NCBI GenBank assembly: GCA_947090235.1
Contig: CAMUNJ010000037.1
Location: 1-7,819, forward strand
Source of the DNA: an uncultured Bacillota bacterium
Lineage (GTDB): Bacteria > Bacillota > Clostridia > Christensenellales > UBA1242
DNA: 7,819 bases
Direction: 5' to 3'
A program made the translations under genes and the position numbers. Positions 1-6,605 of this stretch are shown here, piece by piece. A model generated the notes under the pieces. That model searched no databases. It was not told the DNA's origin and saw nothing but the letters and a program-made list of their open reading frames with translations. Each line of letters begins with the position of its first letter. Position 1 is the stretch's first letter.

Positions 1-2324
1 ATACAACAAAATATTGGGATGAGAGTGATGAAATAAAAGCCTTAATAGACGCAGGCAAGACAGAGAATCAATGGAAAGGCACAGGCACAAAGGATGACCC
101 ATATCTAATATCTTCTGCCTTAGACCTTGCTTGGCTTTCTTATCGAGTATATAGTGGAACGGGTGTAGTCTCTAACACTAACTATTTTTATTCAGATAAA
201 TATTTTAAACAAACTGCTGATATTGATGTTTCAAAATATTGGTGGCAACCGATCGGCTCTTATTATAACCGAGAAGGAACTACTAGTCTAAAACATTTTT
301 CAGGTAATTATGATGGCGGTGGTTATTCTATTGCTGGAATATTTACAAAATCAGGCACGGAAGATGCTAATTCATATCAAGGCTTGTTTGGTGCTTTTAG
401 AGGGGCATCATCTTCTGTTTATGCTAGACTTAATTATATAAATATTATTAATTCGAGAATATTAGGATATCAAAGGGTTGGAGGAATTGCTGGACTTATA
501 AACCCATATGTTTATATAGAAAATTGTTCGAATAATGCTTATGTACAAGGAGAAAAGTATGTTGGTGGAATTGTTGGACTCGCAGCAAGTAATCCAAATT
601 ATATAAGAAAATGTTATAACACAGGGGAAATATCTGGAAACGAAAACGTAGGAGGGATTACAGGATCCCGTTCGAACGATTCAATATATGATTGTTATAA
701 TACTGGGTATATCCATGGTAAAAGTAAAGTTGGTGGAATTACAGGAGACTTTGGTTGTTCTGGTGGTTGGAATGTAGGTTATGACAATTGTTATAACCTT
801 GGGAAGGTTGAGGGAAATGAATATGTTGGAGGTATAGGGGGATTTTCGGTTAGGCCTAAAAACCCTACATCCAATAGTTTCACCTATATAAGAAATTGTT
901 TTAATTTAGGAGAAGTTCTTTCATCAGGTACATTGGTTGGTGCAATTGTCGGTAGTGCTAATGGATCTTATAGTTTTAGTTCTGGATATACTCATAAGGT
1001 GGAAATTTCGAATTGCTATTGGGGAGATATGTGCAATTTGGAAAATGCTTATGGAGAACGAAGTTATACGACTATAACAGATTGTAATATCATAGAAGAT
1101 ATACAGACTCAGGCAAAGTCGCTTGAGTGGTATTCGTCTTCAATTTGGAATTTAGATAGGAAGTGGAAATTTGATTCTGTTTGGCAAATTAATATAAATT
1201 TGAATGATGGATATCCCGCTTTTCAATGGCAAAAACCATATACTTATAAAGGTGAAGGTACGCAAGATAAGCCATATTTAATTGAAACTGAAAAAGATTT
1301 GCAAACCATGTCTACAAATATCAATTCTGGAGTTGACACAGAAGCATATTTCAAGCAAACTGCAGATATTAGGTTAAGTGCTGCGTGGACGCCTATTGGT
1401 TTAAGCACCACTGACAATAGTTTTAGAGGAAACTATGATGGTGGCAATTTTAATATTTATGGTATGTATTTTGCAAATTCCAATATAGAAAATTTAGGTT
1501 TGTTTGGTGCAATAAGTGGTGCAACTATACAAAATGTTCATATAAGAGATTCAATTCTAGTTTCATCTTCAAATTCAAGAGTTTATCTAGGTAGTATTGT
1601 GGGTGACGGAAATGGCTCAGGAATGGCTAAAATTAAAAATTGTTCGAGTGACGCAAAAATTACTGATTCATCAGAGAATGGTTGTGTTGGTGGCTTAGCA
1701 GGGTCTTGTTCAGGATATATTGAAAACTCAACTTTTTCAGGTACAATAACAAGTAGTGCAGGTTTAATAGGCGGTATTGTTGCTTCTAGTGGCGTATCGA
1801 TTACTAATTGTGTGAACAATGGGGATATTGAGGGTACTTCTTCAAACTGCACAGTAGGAGGGATATCTGCTTCTGCTATGACAATAACTAAGTGCATTTC
1901 AACTGGAAATATAAAGACAAATAATATTGGTGCTTCAATTGTTGGGACTGGAAGTTTTCTTTCAATAACTGATTGTGCAGGATATGGAATGATTTATAGC
2001 AAAGATGCTACAAAATGTGGAGGAATAGTAGGAGTAGGAAGTGGCTCAATAACAAATTGTTCATTTAATGGATCAAGCAATCTTGCAATAGGAATGTTTT
2101 ATGCAAGTAGTACAACATCAAAACCAACAGTAACAGCAAGTTATAGTCAAATAGGCGACCGAAGAAATTATACTAGTGGAAGTTATGCAAATTATACAGT
2201 AGTAGCAAATATGAATAATGACTTGCCAATGCAAAATAATTTATATTCAATAGCAATAGGAGGACAAACAAGTGACTCTGTTATTAATCATTTGAAGAGT
2301 ATGGGGTTTAGTTTACTTTCTTAA
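1..2324 (+). CDS. GLUG-repeat surface protein, two-module, 5'-partial
   Basis: The reading frame is open from the first full codon at position 3 to the TAA at 2322-2324, giving 773 residues. No ATG, GTG or TTG occurs in frame before the TTG at 384, and conserved sequence precedes that codon, so the gene starts outside the window. The protein has two homologous modules. Each begins with an entry motif (GTGTKDDPYLI at residues 26-36; GEGTQDKPYLI at about 417-427). Next come FKQTADI, W-x-PIG, a G-N-YDGG motif and GLFGA, then six GLUG-type repeats (VGGIxG followed by NCYNTG). This organisation is known from secreted or cell-surface proteins of Clostridia and Bacteroidota, where the repeats are thought to stack as a beta-solenoid; adhesion is a common guess, not shown here. 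No LPXTG signal, S-layer domain or membrane segment is visible at the C terminus. The exact substrate or partner is unknown. Confidence 0.85.
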   Translation, partial: TTKYWDESDEIKALIDAGKTENQWKGTGTKDDPYLISSALDLAWLSYRVYSGTGVVSNTNYFYSDKYFKQTADIDVSKYWWQPIGSYYNREGTTSLKHFSGNYDGGGYSIAGIFTKSGTEDANSYQGLFGAFRGASSSVYARLNYINIINSRILGYQRVGGIAGLINPYVYIENCSNNAYVQGEKYVGGIVGLAASNPNYIRKCYNTGEISGNENVGGITGSRSNDSIYDCYNTGYIHGKSKVGGITGDFGCSGGWNVGYDNCYNLGKVEGNEYVGGIGGFSVRPKNPTSNSFTYIRNCFNLGEVLSSGTLVGAIVGSANGSYSFSSGYTHKVEISNCYWGDMCNLENAYGERSYTTITDCNIIEDIQTQAKSLEWYSSSIWNLDRKWKFDSVWQININLNDGYPAFQWQKPYTYKGEGTQDKPYLIETEKDLQTMSTNINSGVDTEAYFKQTADIRLSAAWTPIGLSTTDNSFRGNYDGGNFNIYGMYFANSNIENLGLFGAISGATIQNVHIRDSILVSSSNSRVYLGSIVGDGNGSGMAKIKNCSSDAKITDSSENGCVGGLAGSCSGYIENSTFSGTITSSAGLIGGIVASSGVSITNCVNNGDIEGTSSNCTVGGISASAMTITKCISTGNIKTNNIGASIVGTGSFLSITDCAGYGMIYSKDATKCGGIVGVGSGSITNCSFNGSSNLAIGMFYASSTTSKPTVTASYSQIGDRRNYTSGSYANYTVVANMNNDLPMQNNLYSIAIGGQTSDSVINHLKSMGFSLLS
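477..1028 (+). repeat. GLUG repeat array A (six protein repeats)
   Basis: Six repeat units are encoded in the first module, starting at residues 159, 187, 216, 243, 275 and 312 of the visible protein (VGGIAG, VGGIVG, VGGITG, VGGITG, VGGIGG, VGAIVG). Each is followed by a cysteine motif such as NCSNNA, KCYNTG, DCYNTG, NCYNLG, NCFNLG or NCYWGD. Unit length is 27-37 residues. The regular cysteine and glycine positions suggest a ladder along a beta-solenoid, which is an inference. The array is followed by a W-rich segment ending in NDGYPAF that links to the second module. Confidence 0.8.
1587..2072 (+). repeat. GLUG repeat array B (six more degenerate protein repeats)
   Basis: Six repeat units are encoded in the second module, starting at residues 529, 562, 589, 618, 642 and 672 (LGSIVG, VGGLAG, IGGIVA, VGGISA, IGASIVG, CGGIVG). 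Their partner motifs are NCSSDA, NSTFSG, NCVNNG, KCISTG, DCAGYG and NCSFNG. Units are 24-33 residues long and less regular than in array A. One partner motif has lost its cysteine (NSTFSG). The equal number of units in both arrays fits duplication of a whole module followed by divergence. Confidence 0.7.
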
Positions 2325-2339
2325 AAAGTAAATAAATCG

Positions 2340-2354
2340 CCAAGCATTTGGCTT
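2340..2354. repeat. 15-bp dyad element, copy 1
   Basis: The sequence CCAAGCATTTGGCTT is identical to the element at 2402-2416, and the two starts are 62 bp apart. With the preceding G at 2339 it forms a perfect GCCAA / TTGGC stem with a GCAT loop (2339-2352). It ends just before a TTGACC hexamer that could serve as a -35 box. The role is unknown; an operator or a small transcribed hairpin are both possible. Confidence 0.6.
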
Positions 2355-2356
2355 TC

Positions 2357-2385
2357 TTGACCAAAATTATAAAGCGTTTTATTAA
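2357..2385 (+). promoter_or_regulatory. candidate sigma-A-type promoter upstream of gerAA
   Basis: TTGACC at 2357-2362 matches five of six bases of the vegetative -35 box. TATTAA at 2380-2385, after a 17-bp spacer, matches four of six of the -10 box. Transcription would begin near 2392 and give a leader of about 75 nt that contains the second 15-bp dyad. The match is modest for such AT-rich DNA, and vegetative expression is not expected of germination receptor genes, so this is tentative. Confidence 0.25.
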
Positions 2386-2401
2386 AGATTAAAGATAAGC
2401 A

Positions 2402-2416
2402 CCAAGCATTTGGCTT
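2402..2416. repeat. 15-bp dyad element, copy 2
   Basis: This is an exact second copy of CCAAGCATTTGGCTT. The flanks allow a CCAA / TTGG stem that can be extended by AAG / CTT across a two-base bulge (2397-2416). It lies between the two candidate promoters of the ger operon. The T-run after it is too short and interrupted to call it a terminator. Confidence 0.6.
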
Positions 2417-2421
2417 GATTT

Positions 2422-2451
2422 TACATAAAAATATTTATTTTAGTCATAATA
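2422..2451 (+). promoter_or_regulatory. candidate sigma-G (forespore) promoter of the ger operon
   Basis: CATAATA at 2445-2451 fits the forespore sigma-G -10 pattern (CATAMTA-like). TACATA at 2422-2427 sits exactly 17 bp upstream and matches the -35 pattern partly, sharing the A-T-A end. In Bacillus, gerA-type operons are transcribed in the forespore by sigma-G, which supports the reading. The initiation point would be near 2458, leaving only about ten nucleotides before the gerAA start codon. That is unusually short and is the main reason for caution. Confidence 0.4.
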
Positions 2452-2467
2452 CCTTTAAAGAGGGATT

Positions 2468-3895
2468 ATGGCTATTTTAAATGTAGAAAAAGAAATTGAA
2501 AAATACAAGCAAGAATTACATAATAGTTTTGATGTTACCAGTCGCATACTTATTAAAGGTGACGACAAGGTAGGTTTTTTGTATCTCAAAAGTTTTACCG
2601 ATCAACAACTTTTTGTTGAGGGTATTTTTGCACCCATTTCTCAATATAATGGAGATATTGATTTAGAAAATTTACAAGATAAGGTTATTAAAAATAGTGA
2701 TGTAAAGGAAATAAAAACTGATGAGATTATCGAAAATATATTAAAAGGTGGAGTTATTGTTTTTACTGAAAAGAAGGGACTTTATCTTGCTATAGATATT
2801 GGGTCTTATCCTACAAGAGCACCTAGCGAGCCCCCAACTTCGCCAGTTATTCAAGGCCCGCGTGAAGGTTTTGTGGAAGATATAAAAACAAACATTACGC
2901 TTATTAGACGCAGGCTATATAGTAAAGATTTAGTTTTTAAAGAAACTAAAGTTGGCAGATATTCTAATACTCAAGTTGTTATAGCATATTTGGATGGAAT
3001 AGCCGACAAGCAAGTTATCAAAGATATAGAAAAAAGATTAAAAAATATAGACATTGATGGCGTTGTTGATAGTTATTACATATTGTCTTTTCTTGAAAAT
3101 AAACCTGATTCGTTATTCAAACAGGTTGGGAACACCGAAAAGCCAGACATTGTTGCAGGAAAAATGCTTGAAGGAAGAGTTGCAATTATTGTAGATAACT
3201 CTCCAATTGTTTTGACTCTGCCTTTCACTTTGATAGAAGAAATGCAATCTTCTAACGATTATTATACAAATCATCATTATGCTTCTTTAGTTAGGGTTGT
3301 GCGAGTTCTTGGAATTATTATTGCCATTCTTGCACCTGGCACTTATTTGGCACTACAACTTTTTCATTATAATATTTTGCCTCTAAACTTTTTGATTACG
3401 GTTGCTGATACTACACAAGGACTGCCTTTTACTCCATTTCTTGAAATGCTTTTTATTACTCTGTTATTCCAAATTTTGTATGAGGTTAGTTTGCGATTAC
3501 CTAGTTATTTGGGGCTTGCAACATCAATTGTGGGGGCATTGATTTTGGGTGACACAGGTGTTAAGGCTGGATTAATTTCTCCTCCTGGAGTTATTGTTGT
3601 TGCTCTTGCTAAAATTGCATTATATACAGCACCAGAGCAGTCTTCGCAAATCACGGTTTTGCAGGTTATGTTTTTAATAATAGGTGGATCATTAGGCTTG
3701 TTAGGGCTAGTTGGTGGATTAATTTATTTTGTAAATTATCTAAACACTTTTGATAGTTATGGAACGCCATATCTTGCACCTTATAGTCCAAGAATTCCGC
3801 AAGACCTCAAAGATGGAATATTCAAATCTCCACTAACCGAAATGAAAACTCGGCCTAAGAGTTATAACAACAAAAATAAAGTGAGGCAAAAATGA
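2468..3895 (+). CDS. gerAA: spore germination receptor subunit A (GerA family)
   Basis: This is the A subunit of a germinant receptor in the spore inner membrane. At 475 residues it is close to the family's usual length of about 480-500. The N-terminal soluble domain (about residues 1-250) carries the signatures GPREGFVEDIKTN (130-142), LIRRRL (145-150) and EGRVAIIVDNSP (235-246). The membrane domain follows, with hydrophobic segments near 280-300, 324-340, 346-362, 367-388 and 397-424, and contains FH-x3-LP, LRLP, SIVGALILGD and the terminal GTPYLAPYSP motif. The ATG is preceded by an AAAGAGGG ribosome binding site at 2457-2464. The stop overlaps the gerAB start by 4 bp. The related SpoVAF protein shares this fold, but the following gerAB and gerAC genes mark this as a true receptor subunit. 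The germinant cannot be read from the sequence. Confidence 0.95.
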   Translation: MAILNVEKEIEKYKQELHNSFDVTSRILIKGDDKVGFLYLKSFTDQQLFVEGIFAPISQYNGDIDLENLQDKVIKNSDVKEIKTDEIIENILKGGVIVFTEKKGLYLAIDIGSYPTRAPSEPPTSPVIQGPREGFVEDIKTNITLIRRRLYSKDLVFKETKVGRYSNTQVVIAYLDGIADKQVIKDIEKRLKNIDIDGVVDSYYILSFLENKPDSLFKQVGNTEKPDIVAGKMLEGRVAIIVDNSPIVLTLPFTLIEEMQSSNDYYTNHHYASLVRVVRVLGIIIAILAPGTYLALQLFHYNILPLNFLITVADTTQGLPFTPFLEMLFITLLFQILYEVSLRLPSYLGLATSIVGALILGDTGVKAGLISPPGVIVVALAKIALYTAPEQSSQITVLQVMFLIIGGSLGLLGLVGGLIYFVNYLNTFDSYGTPYLAPYSPRIPQDLKDGIFKSPLTEMKTRPKSYNNKNKVRQK

Positions 3896-4986
3896 AGGAT
3901 TTTAAAATTTCGGCAAGACAGACAGGGATGTTGTGTGTTATGCTAATTTTGGCTAACACAATTTTAGTCTATCCTTCTCTTTTGTATGAAGAGGTTGGCT
4001 CGGACGGCTTTTGGGTTTCAATTTTATTATTATTATTTGATTTGTTGGTTTTAGGTGCATTTTTTATATTGAAAGCAAGATATCCAACAGAAAAATTTAG
4101 CGAAGTTTTAAATGAACATTTAGGAAAAGTTATTACTAAAATTATAATTTTTCTATTTATGTCTTTTTTCTTCATTAAATCTATTTTAACTTATACAGTT
4201 GTATACATGTTTTTAAAACAAGTTGTTTATCAAGAGGATTTTGAGTTTCTTGCGTTGATAGCAATACTCCCAATTATTAATCATGCTGTTTTTTGCGGCA
4301 TGCGAACTATATCAAGAACCATTGAGTTGTTTTTCTATATTATTTGTGCAGGTCTTGTACTTTGTTTAGCCATTTCAACAACAAATGGTGGTGGAATGCC
4401 ATTATTTTTTCAAGCAGAGGCAGGAGTATTTTTTCAAAATACTTTTAAACATTTGTTTTCTTTTGGAGATTATATTTTTCTCTTTCTAATTATGGACAAG
4501 ATTGAAATTAAGAAAAAACAAGGCAGAAAAATGCTCAATATAATTTTATTTGGTGTTTTACTTTTGGTTATTATTCTATTTAGGTTTTACTCAATTTATC
4601 GTGTGACTGCTTTTATGCATAACAATGCCTTGATAGATATCAGTGCTGTGCCAGCACAGTTTACTGCTATAGGAAAGTTAGATATTATTCCTATGATAAC
4701 AATTATGTTTTTAACTTATTTTCAACTAGAAATTTTTGTGTATGGTTTTAGCAGAAGTTTTTTGATGATTTTTCCTAAATTAAATAAAATACATTCATTA
4801 ATTTTGTATGATATTTTATTTTTAGTGTTATATCACGAAGTTATTGGGCAATATGATTTCTTTTTATTTGCAACAGAAAATTATCTTCCATATTTAATGG
4901 TTGTTATTAATTTACTAGTACCATTGATTACAACTTTTATTTCCTTTAAAGTAAGAAAAAGGAGGAAATATGAAAAGGTCTTTTAA
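3892..4986 (+). CDS. gerAB: spore germination receptor subunit B, permease-like (GerAB family)
   Basis: This is the integral-membrane B subunit of the receptor, from the spore permease branch of the APC transporter superfamily; in characterised receptors this subunit helps bind the germinant. It has 364 residues, essentially the family length. About ten hydrophobic segments can be seen, near residues 11-31, 41-61, 82-108, 117-133, 143-163, 185-201, 214-234, 264-285, 301-317 and 331-352, with a basic C-terminal tail (KVRKRRKYEK). The opening ISARQTGMLCVMLILANTI matches the family's conserved first helix. A GKLDIIP stretch (261-267) matches the conserved region before helix 8. The start lies in an ATGA overlap with gerAA and has a GTGAGG ribosome binding site at 3881-3886. 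The last 17 bp overlap gerAC. Tight overlaps indicate coupled translation and fixed stoichiometry. Confidence 0.93.
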   Translation: MKDFKISARQTGMLCVMLILANTILVYPSLLYEEVGSDGFWVSILLLLFDLLVLGAFFILKARYPTEKFSEVLNEHLGKVITKIIIFLFMSFFFIKSILTYTVVYMFLKQVVYQEDFEFLALIAILPIINHAVFCGMRTISRTIELFFYIICAGLVLCLAISTTNGGGMPLFFQAEAGVFFQNTFKHLFSFGDYIFLFLIMDKIEIKKKQGRKMLNIILFGVLLLVIILFRFYSIYRVTAFMHNNALIDISAVPAQFTAIGKLDIIPMITIMFLTYFQLEIFVYGFSRSFLMIFPKLNKIHSLILYDILFLVLYHEVIGQYDFFLFATENYLPYLMVVINLLVPLITTFISFKVRKRRKYEKVF

Positions 4987-6337
4987 AAAATTATTAAAGT
5001 CTCCAATGATGATTGTATTTATATTTATAGTTATATTTTTTACTCCAGTTGCTATATTTTCTCCTGGTGAAAACAAAGATAGAGCAGTAGTAACAGCAGT
5101 TGGAATAGATAAGGCTGGAGACGGTGTTGAAGTTTCTCTATTAACCTTTATTCCAACTGCTAATCCAACATATAATGAAACAAATTCTGTTGTTAGTGCT
5201 AGTGGGCAATGCATTGCAGATGCATTACATCAAGCACAAATTGCTATGGGAAAGCGAATAGGTCTTTCTCATGCTAAAACTACAATTATTGGAGCAAGTT
5301 TATTGCAAGAGGATATTTCTCCAAGTATTGATTATTTAAGCCGAATTGCATCTTTATCAGAAAACACTATTTTGATTAGTACTAATGGCAATGCCAAAGA
5401 TTTTTTAAAAGCAAGCCAATGTTTAGGCGAAGATTTAGGTCTTAAACTTGAGCAACTTGTTGCATACAATGTTCAAAAGATTTATGTTTCAGATACTACT
5501 CTTGAAAGTTTTTATCAAGGATATTATAGTCCAGTAAAATCTTCACTAATTGGATATTTGGAACTTAAAGATGAACAAAGTTCAGAAATTGCTTCAATGG
5601 AATCTGGTCAGTCTGGCTCATCTTCTTGTTCGGGTGGCGATTCTAATGGAGGCTCGGGAGAGGGAGAATCCTCAAGTGGAAGTAATAGTGGACAATCAGG
5701 CGGCTCTAGTGGTGGTAGCGGTGGCGGAAATTCTGGAGGAGAAGAAGGAGGCAGTGCTGGTGGTGAACAGGCTTCTGGCGGGCAAAGCCAAGGCAAGCAA
5801 AAAATTGTCAATAATGGAGATGCTCTTTTACTAAAAGAAGGACGAAAAGTTGAAGTTTTAAACGAAAAGGCTGTTCAAGGACTTAATATAACAAATTCTA
5901 AAGCGATAGGACAATTGATTGAAATAAAACATGTGACCAATCAAGATTTTGATGATGCAAAATTAACATATGCTGTTCGCAAAAAACAGGTAAACACGGC
6001 TTTAAAAATGGAAAATGGGAATCCAATATATTCGATAAGTGTGACATTAGGAGTAGAACTTATTGAAATAGTGGGGAGTAAAAATGATATGAAATTAAAC
6101 AGTTTGTTCACAATTTTAACACCTGAAGTTAGCAGTAAAATTGAAGCCTATTGTAAAGAGGAATTTACAAGTGCATTAAAAATAATTCGTGAACATAAAG
6201 CTGATGTTTTAGGTTTGACTTTGATGATGCAAACTGCAGGCGGAGAATTTAAAGAGTTTTATAATAATCTTGAAGATAAAGAAGATATTTTAAATCATGT
6301 CAACTTCCAATTGACAGTTAGATGCAAAAGTGAGTAG
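4970..6337 (+). CDS. gerAC: spore germination receptor subunit C (Ger(x)C family), no lipobox, Gly/Ser-rich insert
   Basis: This is the C subunit, which sits on the outer face of the spore inner membrane. Family marks are VTAVGIDK (41-48), GLSHAKTTIIG (98-108), NTILIS with NGNAKDFL (132-146), and the later region from DALLLKEGRKV through LNEKAVQGLN to the C terminus. Two features are unusual. First, the N terminus (basic start, then a hydrophobic stretch at about 12-30 followed by SPGENKDR) has no lipobox cysteine, whereas family members normally read L-x-GC-W-D-R there. Second, residues about 210-276 are almost purely Gly, Ser, Glu and Gln, which lengthens the protein to 455 residues against roughly 370-400. 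The start is fixed by AAGGAGG at 4959-4965, four bases before the ATG, and it overlaps gerAB by 17 bp. No frameshift is seen; conserved sequence resumes in the same frame after the insert. Confidence 0.92.
   Translation: MKRSFKKLLKSPMMIVFIFIVIFFTPVAIFSPGENKDRAVVTAVGIDKAGDGVEVSLLTFIPTANPTYNETNSVVSASGQCIADALHQAQIAMGKRIGLSHAKTTIIGASLLQEDISPSIDYLSRIASLSENTILISTNGNAKDFLKASQCLGEDLGLKLEQLVAYNVQKIYVSDTTLESFYQGYYSPVKSSLIGYLELKDEQSSEIASMESGQSGSSSCSGGDSNGGSGEGESSSGSNSGQSGGSSGGSGGGNSGGEEGGSAGGEQASGGQSQGKQKIVNNGDALLLKEGRKVEVLNEKAVQGLNITNSKAIGQLIEIKHVTNQDFDDAKLTYAVRKKQVNTALKMENGNPIYSISVTLGVELIEIVGSKNDMKLNSLFTILTPEVSSKIEAYCKEEFTSALKIIREHKADVLGLTLMMQTAGGEFKEFYNNLEDKEDILNHVNFQLTVRCKSE
5597..5797 (+). repeat. 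low-complexity Gly/Ser-coding tract inside gerAC
   Basis: This 201-bp stretch encodes residues 210-276 of GerAC, dominated by Gly and Ser with scattered Glu, Gln and Asn and a single Cys (220). It is visibly richer in G and C than the surrounding gene because of the GGN codons. The units are irregular (SGGS, SGGG, GGSAGG), not a clean tandem repeat. It probably encodes a flexible, disordered linker between the N-terminal domain and the C-terminal domains. Confidence 0.85.
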
Positions 6338-6457
6338 AAAAAAGAGAAGCATTAAATTTTGCTATTGTTCACAAAAATATTTAAATTTGGTGTTTATGCT
6401 TTAAAAGCAGATTGATTATAAAAAAAGAGGTTATAAATTTAATATATTTTATAAAAC
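6338..6457. other. AT-rich 3' spacer after gerAC
   Basis: About 120 bp of very AT-rich sequence lies between the gerAC stop and the terminator. No open frame of useful length, RNA gene or good promoter is visible. AAGCAT near 6348 and ATGCTT near 6398 can pair across a long loop, and TTATAAA at 6431-6437 pairs with TTTATAA at 6448-6454, but both are weak and expected by chance in such DNA. Confidence 0.5.
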
Positions 6458-6482
6458 AAAAAAGTGGCAATGCCACTTTTTT
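6458..6482 (+). terminator. rho-independent terminator of the ger operon
   Basis: A perfect GTGGCA (6464-6469) / TGCCAC (6471-6476) inverted repeat is preceded by six A and followed by six T, so the A and T runs extend the stem. In RNA the practical stem is GTGGC / GCCAC with a three-base loop. It lies 120 bp after the gerAC stop and before the ftsH promoter. Its symmetry means it could also work on the opposite strand, though no minus-strand gene is seen here to need it. Confidence 0.85.
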
Positions 6483-6548
6483 ATTGTCGAAATTTGGCTT
6501 AAATGTGTTTTGCTTTGCATAAAATTTATTAAAGTGACCTCAATATGG

Positions 6549-6577
6549 TTGCTAAGTTTTTTTATTTATGATAAAAT
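6549..6577 (+). promoter_or_regulatory. sigma-A promoter of ftsH with extended -10
   Basis: TTGCTA at 6549-6554 (four of six -35 matches) is followed after exactly 17 bp by TAAAAT at 6572-6577 (five of six -10 matches). A TG dinucleotide at 6569-6570 gives an extended -10 (TGnTAAAAT). Transcription would start near 6584, leaving a short leader with the AAGGAGG ribosome binding site at 6594-6600. Together with the terminator upstream, this makes ftsH an independent unit. No heat-shock operator (CIRCE or CtsR type) was recognised. Confidence 0.6.
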
Positions 6578-6605
6578 ATCATGTATATTATAAAAGGAGG
6601 GCTTA

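Noticed and set aside
384..386. TTG at 384 as the start codon of the GLUG protein
   Set aside because: The same frame is open back to position 3 and encodes conserved module sequence before this codon. TTG here encodes the Leu of the GLFGA motif, matching the second module's copy at about 1499.
1583..1897. Minus-strand open frame opposite the GLUG gene
   Set aside because: It mirrors the repeat-coding strand and has no supporting ribosome binding site or family features. The same holds for those at 3969-4175 and 4915-5214 opposite the ger genes.
2312..2332. TTTACTTT / AAAGTAAA hairpin across the GLUG stop codon as a terminator
   Set aside because: The 8-bp stem is perfect but almost all A:T, and no T-run follows. 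It may be transcript secondary structure but is not a convincing terminator.
2340..2416. Twin 15-bp repeats as a CRISPR fragment
   Set aside because: Only two copies exist, the unit is too short, and there is no third repeat and no cas gene nearby.
5608..5811. Pro-rich minus-strand open frame opposite the gerAC insert
   Set aside because: It is the complement of GGN/TCN-rich codons. The proline-rich product is an artefact of composition.
5550..5834. 94-residue plus-strand open frame inside gerAC
   Set aside because: It is an out-of-frame reading across the Gly/Ser-coding tract, where biased codons keep other frames open. It lacks family features.
6492..6500. ATTTGGCTT near the terminator as a third copy of the leader element
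   Set aside because: Only nine bases match and the CCAAGC half of the dyad is missing. This is within chance for AT-rich DNA.
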